From positions 186,001-250,000 of the forward strand of contig JBMOMT010000040.1 of the NCBI GenBank assembly GCA_049324835.1: a stretch of DNA of 64,000 nucleotides, in the 5' to 3' direction. Source of the DNA: JBMOMT01 sp049324835. GTDB lineage: Bacteria > Chloroflexota > Anaerolineae > CAYNKW01. Positions 8,475 through 17,963 of the stretch are shown piece after piece. The notes beneath the pieces were generated by a model. That model saw only the letters and a list, made by a program, of their open reading frames with translations. It was not told the DNA's origin and did not search any database. Every line of letters starts with the position of its first letter. Position 1 is the first letter of the stretch. Position numbers and translations under genes: made by a program.

Positions 8475-8900
8475 TTACCCTCCCGAACCCACTTCTTCAC
8501 GGGCAATGAAACGGGTCTTGATGGGCAACTTGCGAGAGGCCAATCGCATGGCTTCGCGCGCCACCTCTTCACTCACCCCGGCCATCTCGAACATAACCCG
8601 GCCGGGCTTGACCACGGCCACCCAGTGATCCACCGCGCCCTTGCCCTTACCCATACGGGTCTCGGCAGGTTTTTGGGTCACCGGCTTGTCCGGAAAGATG
8701 CGAATCCACACCTTACCACGCCGTTTCATAAAACGCACGAGCGCCCGACGAGCAGCCTCGATCTGGCGGCTGGTGATCCAGAAAGGCTCCAGAGCCTGCA
8801 AGCCAAATTCGCCAAACTGCACCGCCGCGCCGCGCTGAGCCACGCCTCTCATACGCCCGCGAAACTGTTTTCGATACTTGACACGCTTGGGCATCAACAT
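8475..8900 (-). CDS. rplP: 50S ribosomal protein L16
   Basis: 141 residues; helps position the A-site tRNA. Begins MLMPKRVKYRKQFRGRMRG and contains GEFGLQALEPFWITSRQIEAARRAL and KPAETRMGKGKG, the strongest L16 markers. Two candidate ATGs (8900 and 8894); GGGGG ten bases before the first supports it, but the second, giving MPKRVKYR, is equally like other L16 starts. Confidence 0.97.
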   Translation of the reverse strand: MLMPKRVKYRKQFRGRMRGVAQRGAAVQFGEFGLQALEPFWITSRQIEAARRALVRFMKRRGKVWIRIFPDKPVTQKPAETRMGKGKGAVDHWVAVVKPGRVMFEMAGVSEEVAREAMRLASRKLPIKTRFIAREEVGSGG

Positions 8901-8970
8901 CGTTAGCTACCCCCTATCTGGCCGCCATCCAACCGCAGGCCGGCCAGTGTCGAGTCTTCCTCAACCTATC

Positions 8971-9621
8971 TCAGACTGTGGCGGCCTCGGCCTTGGGCAA
9001 CACCTCACCCTTGTAAATCCACACCTTGATGCCGATCCGCCCATAAGTGGTCAGCGCTTCCGCTCGCGCAAAGTCGATATCGGCCCGCAGAGTCTGCAGC
9101 GGCACCTGCCCTTCCCGAATCCACTCCCGTCGAGCCATCTCGGCCCCGGCCAACCGGCCACTGCACAAAATCTTGATCCCTTCGGCCCCAAAACGCATGG
9201 CCTGCTGCGCTGCCCGCCGCATGGCGCGGCTGTGCGAAATGCGCCGCTCCAACTGCTGGGCAATGTTCTCGGCCACCAGGTACGCATCCAGGTCCGGTTT
9301 GTCTACCTCGGCCACTTCCAGCCGAATCCTTTTGCCGGTCAGATCTTCCAGTTCTTTGCGCAGGTCTTTCACCGTAGCGCCGCGCCGTCCAATGACGATG
9401 CCCGGCTTGGCCGTATGCACGGTGATGGATACCTGGTTAGGGAAGCGTTCGATCTCGATGAGTGAAACGCCGGCCCGCGCCAGACTCTGGTGGATCAGTT
9501 TTCGGATCTTGAGATCCTCACCCAACTGATCGGCATAATCCTTGCCGCCAGCGTACCAGCGCGCCTGCCAATCGCGAATTATCTTTAACCGGAAACCGTA
9601 AGGATGTACCTTTCGACCCAA
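8971..9621 (-). CDS. rpsC: 30S ribosomal protein S3
   Basis: Head protein at the mRNA entry with a KH domain. 216 residues: (M)GRKVHPYGFRLKIIRDWQ, KH motif GIVIGRRGATVKDLRKEL, and RRAAQQAMRFGAEGIKI with SGRLAGAEMARREW. The start codon is TTG (9621-9619), behind AAGGAGG at seven bases; no better ATG exists and the N-terminal residues match the family. Confidence 0.97.
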   Translation of the reverse strand: MGRKVHPYGFRLKIIRDWQARWYAGGKDYADQLGEDLKIRKLIHQSLARAGVSLIEIERFPNQVSITVHTAKPGIVIGRRGATVKDLRKELEDLTGKRIRLEVAEVDKPDLDAYLVAENIAQQLERRISHSRAMRRAAQQAMRFGAEGIKILCSGRLAGAEMARREWIREGQVPLQTLRADIDFARAEALTTYGRIGIKVWIYKGEVLPKAEAATV

Positions 9622-9668
9622 TGAAATGCCTCCTTGGGCAGCCTGGCCTCACCCGCCAACCACCCGAC

Positions 9669-10016
9669 TCACTGTTCCTCGTACTCTTTGAGCACCACCG
9701 TAATGTGTGATGTCCGCTTGAGAACAGGCTTGAACCGACCCCGCGCGCCGAAACGACGCCAACGCCGCACCGGCCCACCGTCAGCATAAATGCGGTCGAT
9801 GTACAGATCGTCGCGGTTCATGCCAAAATTCTCCTCGGCATTAGCCACCGCCGAAGCGATCACCTTGTACACCGGCTTGGCTGCCCGTTGGGGCATGAAC
9901 TTGAGCAAGCTGAGAGCTTCAGATGCATGCTTGCCCCGCACCTGATCGATGACCAGCCGCATCTTTTGCGGCGACATTCGTATGTGTCGGGCCACCGCCC
10001 TTACCTCAAACTCCAT
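9669..10016 (-). CDS. rplV: 50S ribosomal protein L22
   Basis: 115 residues from the ATG at 10016 (MEFEVRAVARHIRMSPQK), with GAGGAG nine bases upstream; an ATG at 10025 directly abuts that site and is less likely. L22 forms part of the exit tunnel; its beta-hairpin is seen as FGMNRDDLYIDRIYADGGPVR, followed by the basic RFKPVLKRTSHITVVL end. Confidence 0.95.
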   Translation of the reverse strand: MEFEVRAVARHIRMSPQKMRLVIDQVRGKHASEALSLLKFMPQRAAKPVYKVIASAVANAEENFGMNRDDLYIDRIYADGGPVRRWRRFGARGRFKPVLKRTSHITVVLKEYEEQ

Positions 10017-10091
10017 CCTCGTCATCTCCTCATACCTGGCGTGCTGAAACCCGACCCTCTTGCCAGGTACAGCCATTCCGCCAACCCCAAA

Positions 10092-10373
10092 CTACTGACG
10101 CCGCGCCTTTTTTTCCCTGGCAACGTGCCCCCGAAAGGTTCGGGTGGGGGCAAACTCGCCCAGTTTGTGGCCCACCATGTTTTCCGTAACATAAATAGGC
10201 ACGTGACGGCGACCATCGTGTATGGCGATGGTGTGACCCACCATCTGGGGGAAAATCGTCGAAGCCCGCGACCAACTCTTGATGACCCGCTTCTCACCCC
10301 GACGGTTCATTTCTTCGATTTTGTTCAGCAGCTTGATGCTGACAAAAGGACCCTTTTTCAGCGACCGAGACAC
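10092..10373 (-). CDS. rpsS: 30S ribosomal protein S19
   Basis: 93 residues; forms a complex with S13 in the 30S head. Starts (M)SRSLKKGPFVSIKLL and contains KSWSRASTIFPQMVGHTIAIHDGR and HKLGEFAPTRTFRGH, a perfect S19 profile. The start is GTG at 10373, behind AGGAGG with six-base spacing. Confidence 0.98.
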   Translation of the reverse strand: MSRSLKKGPFVSIKLLNKIEEMNRRGEKRVIKSWSRASTIFPQMVGHTIAIHDGRRHVPIYVTENMVGHKLGEFAPTRTFRGHVAREKKARRQ

Positions 10374-10407
10374 CGCCTACCTCCTGCTTGCCTGACCTAT
10401 GCCATTT

Positions 10408-11241
10408 TTACCGCTTCTTGCCACGCCGCCGCACGATCCATTTATCGGTGCGTTTGTTGCGCCGTGTTTTCGCACCCAGCGTGGGTTTGCCCCACGGAGT
10501 TTTGGGCCCTGGCATGCCAATGGGGGAGCGCCCCTCACCGCCACCGTGCGGGTGATCCCGCGGCGTCATGGCCGAACCACGCACCGTCGGACGCCACCCC
10601 AGGTGGCGCTTTCGACCGGCCTTACCCAGTTTGATGTTGCCATGATCGGTGTTGCCCACCTGACCGATCGTGGCCATGCAATGCTGGTGAACCAGACGCA
10701 TCTCGCCGCTGGGCAGACGAACAGTGGCATAATCGCCCTCTTTGGCCAGCAACTGCGCCGACGTGCCTGCCGAGCGCACCAACTGCCCACCCTTACCAGG
10801 GTACAACTCGATGTTGTGGATCATCGAGCCCACCGTGATATCGGCCAGAGGCAAAGCATTGCCGGGGCGCAGCTCGGCGTTGGGGCCATTCATCACCGCA
10901 TCGCCCACTTGCAGGCCCAGAGGCGCAATAATGTAGCGTTTCTCACCGTCGGTGTACTGCAACAGCGCCAGGCGCGCCGAGCGGTTAGGATCGTATTCGA
11001 TAGAAACCACCACCGCCGGCACATCAAATTTGTCACGCTTGAAATCGATGAGCCGATAGGCCCGCTTGTGCCCGCCGCCACGGTGACGAACGGTGATCCG
11101 GCCCTGGCTGTTGCGCCCGCCGCCTTTGCGGATGGGCCGCAGCAACGACTTTTCCGGCGCCGACCGGGTGATCTCTTCGAACGCCGATACACTCATATCA
11201 CGTCGCCCGGGCGACGTCGGCTTGTAGACCTTGATGGCCAT
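10408..11241 (-). CDS. rplB: 50S ribosomal protein L2
   Basis: 277 residues, one of the most conserved rRNA-binding proteins, needed for subunit association and peptidyl transfer. Contains GRITVRHRGGGHKRAYRLIDF, the SH3-like middle domain and the C-terminal PTVRGSAMTPRDHPHGGGEG loop with the essential His. AGAGGG six bases before ATG. Confidence 0.98.
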   Translation of the reverse strand: MAIKVYKPTSPGRRDMSVSAFEEITRSAPEKSLLRPIRKGGGRNSQGRITVRHRGGGHKRAYRLIDFKRDKFDVPAVVVSIEYDPNRSARLALLQYTDGEKRYIIAPLGLQVGDAVMNGPNAELRPGNALPLADITVGSMIHNIELYPGKGGQLVRSAGTSAQLLAKEGDYATVRLPSGEMRLVHQHCMATIGQVGNTDHGNIKLGKAGRKRHLGWRPTVRGSAMTPRDHPHGGGEGRSPIGMPGPKTPWGKPTLGAKTRRNKRTDKWIVRRRGKKR

Positions 11242-11264
11242 CTCGTTCCCTCTCTTCGCAAGCT

Positions 11265-11299
11265 ACTGGCCGGCTCCACACCTGAGCCTGCCGGCCAGT
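11265..11299 (-). repeat. Perfect inverted repeat between rplW and rplB
   Basis: Ten-base perfect arms (ACTGGCCGGC at 11265-11274 and its complement at 11290-11299) around a 15-base loop. It lies inside the 146-base gap between rplW and rplB, the widest gap of the S10 region, so it would form a strong hairpin in the ribosomal mRNA. No U-run follows in the direction of transcription, so it is not a simple terminator. Possible processing or attenuation signal (inference). Confidence 0.6.
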
Positions 11300-11387
11300 C
11301 CGGCAGACGATACCTGCTAAAGAACCCGCCACATGCTTGCGGCTTTGCCGTCTGCCCTGGTTGAACCTTCAACCATCAACGACCCTG

Positions 11388-11678
11388 TTACACACCCTCG
11401 AACATTTCCAACTTTTGGCCTGGCGCCAGAGTGACGATGGCCTTCTTCCAGGCAGGCTCACGCACCACCTGTCGCCGACCGTAACGCCCACGTTTGGGTT
11501 TGATGTTGACCACACGCACGCCCTGCACCTGAACGTCAAAGATCTGTTCCACCGCCTGTTTGACCAGGTGCTTGTTGGCCCGGCGATCTACCTCAAAGGT
11601 ATACTGTCCCAACAGATCTGCCAGTGTGTTCGATTTTTCGGTGACAATGGGCCGCTTGATGACCTCGTAGATATGCAT
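11388..11678 (-). CDS. rplW: 50S ribosomal protein L23
   Basis: 96 residues; sits at the tunnel exit and docks SRP and trigger factor. Contains MHIYEVIKRPIVTEKSN, YTFEVDRRANKHLVKQAVEQIF and VRVVNIKPKRGRYGRRQ, the canonical L23 blocks. Follows rplD with a 48-base gap. Confidence 0.97.
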   Translation of the reverse strand: MHIYEVIKRPIVTEKSNTLADLLGQYTFEVDRRANKHLVKQAVEQIFDVQVQGVRVVNIKPKRGRYGRRQVVREPAWKKAIVTLAPGQKLEMFEGV

Positions 11679-11726
11679 TGCCCGTCTCCATCCGATCCGG
11701 TTAGATACAGCCTAAAACGCGCGCGC

Positions 11727-12347
11727 TCAACCCAGGATGCGCTCAATGACCTGCAACGAAGCCATGGGCAACACCAGGAAATCATAGTTCAGCAGATCAC
11801 GCACGTTCAGGTAACTGGCTCGCAACGCTTTGACATCGGCAATATTGTTCACCGATCTTTCGACGTTCTCGTTGCGCTCCGGCAGCAAAACCAAGGCGCT
11901 CGAATCAACTTCCAGCCGCTGCAGAATATCCATCATATCGCGTGTTTTGGGCGCCTGCATTTGCAGATCGTCCAGCAACACCAGCTGGCCGTCCCTCGCC
12001 TTTGCCGAGAGGGCCGAACGATACGCCAGATGGCGCATCTTGCGCGGCATCTTTTGTCGATAGCTGCGCGGTTGTGGGCCAAACACTGTGCCACCGCCCC
12101 GCCACTGAGGGGCGCGAGTGCTTCCCTGCCGGGCACGGCCCGTACCTTTTTGCCGCCACGGCTTGCGACCACCGCCGCTCACTTCTGAACGGTTTTTGGT
12201 CTTGTGTGTGCCCAGGCGGGCATTGGCCAACTGCCGCAGCAACGCCTGATGCATCACCGACACGTTTGGCTCGATGCCAAAGATATCGTCTCGCAGCTCG
12301 AACTGGCCAATCGTGTCACCCTGAGTGTTATGCAATGTCACTTGCAT
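11727..12347 (-). CDS. rplD: 50S ribosomal protein L4
   Basis: 206 residues; its loop lines the exit tunnel and in E. coli L4 represses the S10 operon. Contains RLGTHKTKNRSEVSGGGRKPWRQKGTGRARQG (in part) and RSYRQKMPRKMRHLAYRSAL, typical of L4. ATG with GAGGAG nine bases upstream. Confidence 0.97.
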   Translation of the reverse strand: MQVTLHNTQGDTIGQFELRDDIFGIEPNVSVMHQALLRQLANARLGTHKTKNRSEVSGGGRKPWRQKGTGRARQGSTRAPQWRGGGTVFGPQPRSYRQKMPRKMRHLAYRSALSAKARDGQLVLLDDLQMQAPKTRDMMDILQRLEVDSSALVLLPERNENVERSVNNIADVKALRASYLNVRDLLNYDFLVLPMASLQVIERILG

Positions 12348-12376
12348 CTAGCCAACTCCTCAATCCGCTGGCGGCT

Positions 12377-13006
12377 TTACGCCTTGCGCGCCTCTTTGAT
12401 CAGCACCAATCCACCAATGGCCCCTGGCACGCTGCCGTTCACAGCCAGCAGGTTGCGCTCCGCATCCACCAGCACCACCCTCAAGTTCTGCGCCGTCACC
12501 CGGGCCGCGCCCATGTGGCCGGCCATGCGGACGCCTTTTTGAACCCGGTTAGGGCTCATCATTGCGCCGATAGAGCCTGGCGCCCGCTCCCGGTCTGACT
12601 GGCCGTGTGTCTTGGGCTGCCGGCTGAAATTGTGCCGTTTGATAGCGCCAGCAAAACCACGCCCTTTGGATAGGCCGATCACGTCGACTCGCTCGCCAGC
12701 CTGGAACATGTCCACGGTCAACTTTTGACCCAGCTCGTAGCCCTCGAGGTCAGAAAGACGGATCTCGCGCAGGTAACGCAACAGCGGCACAGATGACTTT
12801 TGAAGATGCCCCTTTTGCCCCTGGGTCAGACGTTTGGCCTTGGCCTCTTCAAAACCGATCTGAATGGCGGCGTAGCCGTCCTTGTCGGCCGTCTTTTTCT
12901 GGGTCACGAAACAAGGGCCCGCTTCGATGACCGTCACGGGAACGACCTCACCTTTGTCGTCAAAGACCTGGGTCATGCCCACCTTTTTACCCAAAATACC
13001 CCTCAT
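12377..13006 (-). CDS. rplC: 50S ribosomal protein L3
   Basis: 209 residues. Starts MRGILGKKVGMTQVFDDKGEVVPVTVIEAGPC and contains the tunnel-end segment GFAGAIKRHNFSRQPKTHGQSDRERAPGSIG, both definitive for L3. Twenty-nine bases upstream of rplD, in the usual S10-L3-L4-L23 order. Confidence 0.98.
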   Translation of the reverse strand: MRGILGKKVGMTQVFDDKGEVVPVTVIEAGPCFVTQKKTADKDGYAAIQIGFEEAKAKRLTQGQKGHLQKSSVPLLRYLREIRLSDLEGYELGQKLTVDMFQAGERVDVIGLSKGRGFAGAIKRHNFSRQPKTHGQSDRERAPGSIGAMMSPNRVQKGVRMAGHMGAARVTAQNLRVVLVDAERNLLAVNGSVPGAIGGLVLIKEARKA

Positions 13007-13070
13007 GATAACTACCTCATCCCACCGTCGCGTCCGGGCTGAAAAAACGCACCCCGATCACCGTGCCAGC

Positions 13071-13379
13071 CTAGAGTTTGATCTCGATATCGACGCCCGC
13101 TGGCAGGTTCAGACGCATCAACTGATCGATGGTCTTGGAGCCAGGGTCCACCACGTCGATCAACCGCTTGTGGGTGCGGATCTCAAAGTGCTCTTGTGAG
13201 TCTTTGTCGATGAACGGTGATCGCCGCACGGTGAAACGCTCGATGTGCGTTGGCAACGGCACCGGCCCGATCACACCCGCCCCCGTCCGCTCTGCGGTTT
13301 CCACGATGCGCCGCGCCGAAGTATCGAGCAAGCGGTGATCGTAAGCTTTGAGACGAATGCGTATTTTCTGCTTGGCCAT
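13071..13379 (-). CDS. rpsJ: 30S ribosomal protein S10
   Basis: 102 residues from the ATG at 13379 (MAKQKIRIRLKAYDHRLLD), immediately behind a GGAGGGGGT binding site; an in-frame extension upstream is not S10. Contains GPVPLPTHIERFTVRRSPFIDKDSQEHFEIRTHKR (key part GPVPLPT), the loop that contacts 16S and, as NusE, the antitermination factor NusB. Directly downstream of tuf, joining the str and S10 blocks. Confidence 0.97.
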   Translation of the reverse strand: MAKQKIRIRLKAYDHRLLDTSARRIVETAERTGAGVIGPVPLPTHIERFTVRRSPFIDKDSQEHFEIRTHKRLIDVVDPGSKTIDQLMRLNLPAGVDIEIKL

Positions 13380-13486
13380 ACCCCCTCCGGCGTATTCGGA
13401 GCCGATTCTCAGAGTAGAGAGGAGAAACGACTGAGCGGTCTCTCCTCTCCAGCTCACCTGACCACCATGCTCCGGGTTATACGCAA

Positions 13487-14719
13487 TTACTTGATGATCT
13501 CCGTGACGGTGCCAGCACCCACGGTCAGGCCACCCTCACGGATGGCAAAACGAGAGCCCCTCTCCAGGGCTACGGGCACAATCAGTTCCACTTCCATATC
13601 GGTGTGGTCACCGGGCATGACCATCTCCACACCGCCGGGCAGATTGATCGAACCGGTCACGTCCAGCGTGTTGACGTAGAACTGCGGCCGATAGCCGGAG
13701 AAGAAGGGGTTATGACGGCCACCCTCGTCTCTGCGCAGCACGTACACCTCGGCCTTGAACATGGTGTGCGGCGTGATGCTGCCCGGCGCGGCGATAACCT
13801 GTCCGCGTTCCACCTCGTCGCGGCCCACACCACGCAAGAGCAAGCCGGCGTTATCGCCTGCCCGCACCACGTCCAGCATCTTGTGGAACATCTCCATGCT
13901 GGTCACGACCGTTTTGCGTGTGTCCTTGATGCCAATGATTTCGACTTCGGTCATGGGTTTCATGGTGCCGCGTTCAACCCGGCCCGTGACCACCGTGCCA
14001 CGGCCCTTGATGGAGAACACATCTTCGACCGACATCATGAACGGTTTGTCTTCCTCACGCTGCGGCGTGGGAATATAATTGTCCACGGCGTGCATCAGGT
14101 CCCAAATGCCCTGAAACTCGGGCGCATTGGGGTCTTTGTTGTCACTGGCCAGTGCTTTGAGCGCACTGCCCCGCACGATAGGAATATCGTCGCCGGGGAA
14201 ACCATAGCTGTCCAGCAATTCGCGCAGCTCCAGCTCCACCAGTTCCAACAACTCTTCGCGGTCCTCTTCGCTCTCGTCGTCCATGAGGTCCACTTTGTTC
14301 AAAAAGACCACCATGGCCGGCACTTCCACCTGACGAGCCAGGATGATGTGCTCACGGGTCTGAGGCATGGGTCCATCGCTGGCAGAGACTACCAGGATAG
14401 CGCCATCCATCTGAGCCGCACCCGTGATCATGTTCTTGATATAGTCACGGTGACCGGGACAGTCCACGTGAGCATAGTGGCGGTTCTCCGTCTCATATTC
14501 GACGTGAGAGATGGCCACCGTCAAGATTTTGGTCGCATCGCGACGGAACATCTTGGCGTCGGCCTTGGCCACGTCGTCGTACGAACGGAAATTAGACCAA
14601 CCCTTCAAGGACAACACCTTGGTAATGGCCGCGGTTAGCGTCGTTTTACCGTGGTCAATGTGTCCAATCGTGCCCACGTTGACGTGTGGCTTGGTTCGCT
14701 CGAATTTCTCCTTAGCCAT
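13487..14719 (-). CDS. tuf: Elongation factor Tu
   Basis: GTPase that delivers aminoacyl-tRNA to the ribosome. 410 residues: G1 GHIDHGKTT at about 19-27, G3 DCPGHRDY, G4 NKVD, and domains 2 and 3 ending EGGLTVGAGTVTEIIK. Slightly longer than the ~395 usual, due to insertions of a few residues in the G domain (FRSYDDVAKADAKMFRR). AGGAGGG ahead of the ATG. Follows fusA by 30 bases. Confidence 0.98.
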   Translation of the reverse strand: MAKEKFERTKPHVNVGTIGHIDHGKTTLTAAITKVLSLKGWSNFRSYDDVAKADAKMFRRDATKILTVAISHVEYETENRHYAHVDCPGHRDYIKNMITGAAQMDGAILVVSASDGPMPQTREHIILARQVEVPAMVVFLNKVDLMDDESEEDREELLELVELELRELLDSYGFPGDDIPIVRGSALKALASDNKDPNAPEFQGIWDLMHAVDNYIPTPQREEDKPFMMSVEDVFSIKGRGTVVTGRVERGTMKPMTEVEIIGIKDTRKTVVTSMEMFHKMLDVVRAGDNAGLLLRGVGRDEVERGQVIAAPGSITPHTMFKAEVYVLRRDEGGRHNPFFSGYRPQFYVNTLDVTGSINLPGGVEMVMPGDHTDMEVELIVPVALERGSRFAIREGGLTVGAGTVTEIIK

Positions 14720-14749
14720 TTCGCGTTCCCTCCTAATCGTTGCTTTTGG

Positions 14750-16828
14750 CTAGTGTCTCCACCCGCCGGTCAAACGATCCATCACTTCGTCAGAAACCGG
14801 CGCATAATGCTCGAACTCCATCGTAAAAGTACCCCGACCCTGCGTGAGTGATCGCAGTTCGGTGGCATAACCGAACATTTTGGACAGGGCGGCCGTGGCC
14901 TGCACCACCTGATACCCCCCGGCCCGGAGGGCCATGCCCTCAATCTGTGCCTGCCGGGCTGCCAAATCGCTGATCACATCACCGATGAACGACTCTGGCA
15001 CCACCACTTCGACGTTCATGACCGGTTCCAAGATCACCGGTTTGGCATTCAAAAGCGATTCACGCATGGCCATCGAAGCCGCCGCCGCAAAGGCCATCTC
15101 CGACGAGGTTTCCGGATCGAAGGAACCATCGACCAACACAACTTGCAGGTCTACCAGCGGATAGCCGGCCAGCACACCGCTCTCCAACGACTCGCGCACG
15201 CCGATCTCGACAGCCGAGACAAAGGCCTTGGGGATTTTCTCCCCACGAATCTCGTTTTTAAAAACGAAACCTCGCCCTTTTTCCAGAGGCGACACTTCCA
15301 GCCAAACATGGCCGTAAAGGTTGCGTCCACCGGCCTGCCGAACAAACTCGCCCTCGGCCCGCGCCCTGGCCGTGATGGTCTCTCGATAAGCCACCTGAGG
15401 TCTGCCCACCGCCGCGCCAACCTGAAACTCGCGCAGCATTCGGTCTACCAGCACCTCCAGGTGCAATTCACCCATGCCAGAGATAATCGTCTGGCCCGTG
15501 TTCTCATCCAGGCGCACCCGAAAAGTGGGGTCCTCTTCGGCCAGCGCACTCAGCGCCTCGTTCATCCGGGTCTGATCCGCCTCGGTGCGCGGTTCGATGG
15601 CCACCGAGATCACCGGCGCCGGAAAGGTGATGGTCTCCAGGATGATAGGCTGCGTGGCCTCGCACAATGTCTCGCCGGTAAACGTATCACGCAACCCCAA
15701 CGTGGCCCCAATATCGCCGGCATAGACCTCTTGCAGATCCTCTCGACGGTTGGCGTACATGCGCAACAATCGGCCTATGCGCTCCTTTTTGGCCTTGTTG
15801 GCATTCTGAACCGTCTTACCGGTGCGCACAACACCCGAGTAAACCCGAAAGTAAGCCAGCCGCCCCACGTAAGGATCGGTTTGTATCTTGAAAACCAGCG
15901 CTGCCAGAGGAGCCGTCTCATCGGCCGGCCGTTTTTCGACCTGGCCAGTGCGTGGACTCGACCCTTCAATGGCCGACACTTCGAGCGGCGAGGGCAAATA
16001 GTCCACGATGGCATCGAGCAGCGGCTGCACCCCCTTGTTGCGCAAAGACGAGCCACACAGCACAGGCACCAACTCTCTGGATAATGTCGCCTTGCGCAGC
16101 GCAGCGCGCAGTTCCGGCTCGCCGATCGCCTCACCTTCCAGGTAACGCATCATCAACAGATCGTCGGTTTCGACGATACACTCGATGAGGTGCTCGCGCC
16201 ATTCATCGACCTGGGTAAACAACTCGGCGGGCACCTCGACCTCACGAAAGCCAACGCCCAGCTCATCTTCGAAGAGCAGCGCTTTGAGGCGCAACAGATC
16301 TACCACACCGGCAAAACGGGCTTCCTCACCGATCGGGAGCTGCACCGGCACCGGATGCGCCGCCAGACGATCTTCTATCATCCCGATCGTGCGCCAGAAA
16401 TCGGCCCCTGTACGATCCATCTTGTTAACGTAGCAGATGCGGGGCACAGCGTAACGATCCGCCTGCCGCCACACCGTCTCCGATTGCGGCTCGACACCGG
16501 CGACGGCGTCAAAAATCACCACACCCCCATCCAACACCCGCAAACAGCGTTGCACCTCGGCGGTAAAGTCGATGTGTCCGGGTGTATCGATGATGTTAAT
16601 CTGGTGTTCTCGCCAGAAACAGGTGATGGCCGCCGACTGGATGGTGATACCTCTTTCCCGCTCCTGTGCCATCCAATCTGTGACGGTGGTACCATCGTCC
16701 ACATTACCCATGCGATGTGTCCGGCCCGTGTAAAACAGAATTCGTTCTGTCGTGGTGGTTTTGCCGGCATCAATATGGGCGATAATACCAATATTCCTGA
16801 TCTGATTTAAAGAACACTCCCTGGGCAT
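14750..16828 (-). CDS. fusA: Elongation factor G
   Basis: Translocation GTPase. 692 residues from the ATG at 16828 (MPRECSLNQIRNIGIIAHID); the G1 motif AHIDAGKT is at 17-24, followed by switch residues RGITIQSAAIT, DTPGHIDF and NKMDRTGADF, then domains II-V with GMGELHLEVLVDRM. A longer reading to 16930 adds a non-conserved N-terminus. The binding site (CCAGGCG) is weak, so the exact start is the least certain in the operon. Confidence 0.96.
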   Translation of the reverse strand: MPRECSLNQIRNIGIIAHIDAGKTTTTERILFYTGRTHRMGNVDDGTTVTDWMAQERERGITIQSAAITCFWREHQINIIDTPGHIDFTAEVQRCLRVLDGGVVIFDAVAGVEPQSETVWRQADRYAVPRICYVNKMDRTGADFWRTIGMIEDRLAAHPVPVQLPIGEEARFAGVVDLLRLKALLFEDELGVGFREVEVPAELFTQVDEWREHLIECIVETDDLLMMRYLEGEAIGEPELRAALRKATLSRELVPVLCGSSLRNKGVQPLLDAIVDYLPSPLEVSAIEGSSPRTGQVEKRPADETAPLAALVFKIQTDPYVGRLAYFRVYSGVVRTGKTVQNANKAKKERIGRLLRMYANRREDLQEVYAGDIGATLGLRDTFTGETLCEATQPIILETITFPAPVISVAIEPRTEADQTRMNEALSALAEEDPTFRVRLDENTGQTIISGMGELHLEVLVDRMLREFQVGAAVGRPQVAYRETITARARAEGEFVRQAGGRNLYGHVWLEVSPLEKGRGFVFKNEIRGEKIPKAFVSAVEIGVRESLESGVLAGYPLVDLQVVLVDGSFDPETSSEMAFAAAASMAMRESLLNAKPVILEPVMNVEVVVPESFIGDVISDLAARQAQIEGMALRAGGYQVVQATAALSKMFGYATELRSLTQGRGTFTMEFEHYAPVSDEVMDRLTGGWRH

Positions 16829-16930
16829 CGCCTGGCTCGCTTGAATCTCTACTCTGTTCGCTCCGACAAACGCACCCTGTCTATGCCAAGATTCCCATGT
16901 ACGTTGAAGCGAACGGCATGCCCAGGTCAA

Positions 16931-17401
16931 CTACCAACGATAATGGGCAAAGGCCTTGTTCGCTTCCGCCATACGGTGCGTATCCTCACGCTTCTTGACC
17001 GTCGCCCCGACACCCTGAGCCGCGTCCATTAGCTCATTGGCCAGCTTTTCTGCCATAGACTTGCCAGAGCGATTGCGCGCCGATTGCATCAGCCAGCGCA
17101 AAGCCAGAGAAGTCCGGCGGTGCGGCGGCACCTCCACAGGCACCTGATAAGTGGCTCCACCCACCCGCCGCGGTTTCACTTCGATGATAGGCGTGACATT
17201 TTTGACCGCCTGTTCAAACACCTCCAACGGATTACGATGCATCCGTTGTTCAACGATACCTAGTGCTCCATACAACACCCGAGATACCGTGCTCTTGTTA
17301 CCACCTTTCATCAATCGTTTGACAAACATGGCCACCAGAACACTGTTGTACTTGGTATCCGGAACAACCTCCCGCTTGGGAGGACGATACCGTCTCGGCA
17401 T
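16931..17401 (-). CDS. rpsG: 30S ribosomal protein S7
   Basis: 156 residues; nucleates head assembly and in E. coli is the str-operon autoregulator. Starts MPRRYRPPKREVVPDTKY and contains MKGGNKSTVSRVLYGAL, VKPRRVGGATYQVPVEV and AEKLANELMDAAQGVGATVKKREDTHRMAEANKAFAHYRW (in part), all S7 blocks. GGAGGG precedes the ATG. Confidence 0.98.
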   Translation of the reverse strand: MPRRYRPPKREVVPDTKYNSVLVAMFVKRLMKGGNKSTVSRVLYGALGIVEQRMHRNPLEVFEQAVKNVTPIIEVKPRRVGGATYQVPVEVPPHRRTSLALRWLMQSARNRSGKSMAEKLANELMDAAQGVGATVKKREDTHRMAEANKAFAHYRW

Positions 17402-17497
17402 GGCTTTTCCCTCCAGCTACTACCTATCCGACACCCTCAGACAGAGCCATCCACCGCTTGCCTCAGACCATTCAGCCAGGCGATACGCCCGCAACGT

Positions 17498-17917
17498 TTA
17501 TTTCTTGGGTCGCTTGGAACCATATTTAGACCGCTGCTGGGTTCGCCCGTCAACGCCTCGCGAGTCCAATGCGCCGCGCACGATGTGATAGCGCACACCC
17601 GGCAAGTCCTTGACACGCCCCCCTCGCACCAGCACCACCGAGTGCTCCTGCAACTGATGCCCTTCACCAGGTATATAAGCCGTTACCTCAACGTGATTGG
17701 TCAGCCGCACACGAGCGATCTTGCGCAGAGCCGAGTTGGGCTTTTTGGGCGTGGTGGTCGTCACACGCGTACACACGCCGCGTTTCTGCGGCGCACCCTT
17801 TCTCTGCGGACGCCGCCGCAACTTGAGGGCGTTAAAAGTGTACTGCAAGGCCGGCGCCTTACTTTTGCTTCGTTTGGGTTTTCGGCCTTTGCGAACAAGC
17901 TGATTGATGGTCGGCAA
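17498..17917 (-). CDS. rpsL: 30S ribosomal protein S12
   Basis: Decoding-centre protein. The TTG at 17917-17915 follows AAGGAGGGG at a good distance and gives the universal (M)PTINQLVRKGR; a GTG-type extension to 17938 would add seven non-family residues. 139 residues. KKPNSALRKIARVRLT and EHSVVLVRGGRVKDLPGVRYH are intact, with Lys at the usual streptomycin-sensitive positions. First gene of the superoperon. Confidence 0.96.
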   Translation of the reverse strand: MPTINQLVRKGRKPKRSKSKAPALQYTFNALKLRRRPQRKGAPQKRGVCTRVTTTTPKKPNSALRKIARVRLTNHVEVTAYIPGEGHQLQEHSVVLVRGGRVKDLPGVRYHIVRGALDSRGVDGRTQQRSKYGSKRPKK

Positions 17918-17963
17918 GTTCCCCTCCTTACCACACACCTGTGAACGCTTTCCAAAAGCGCAT

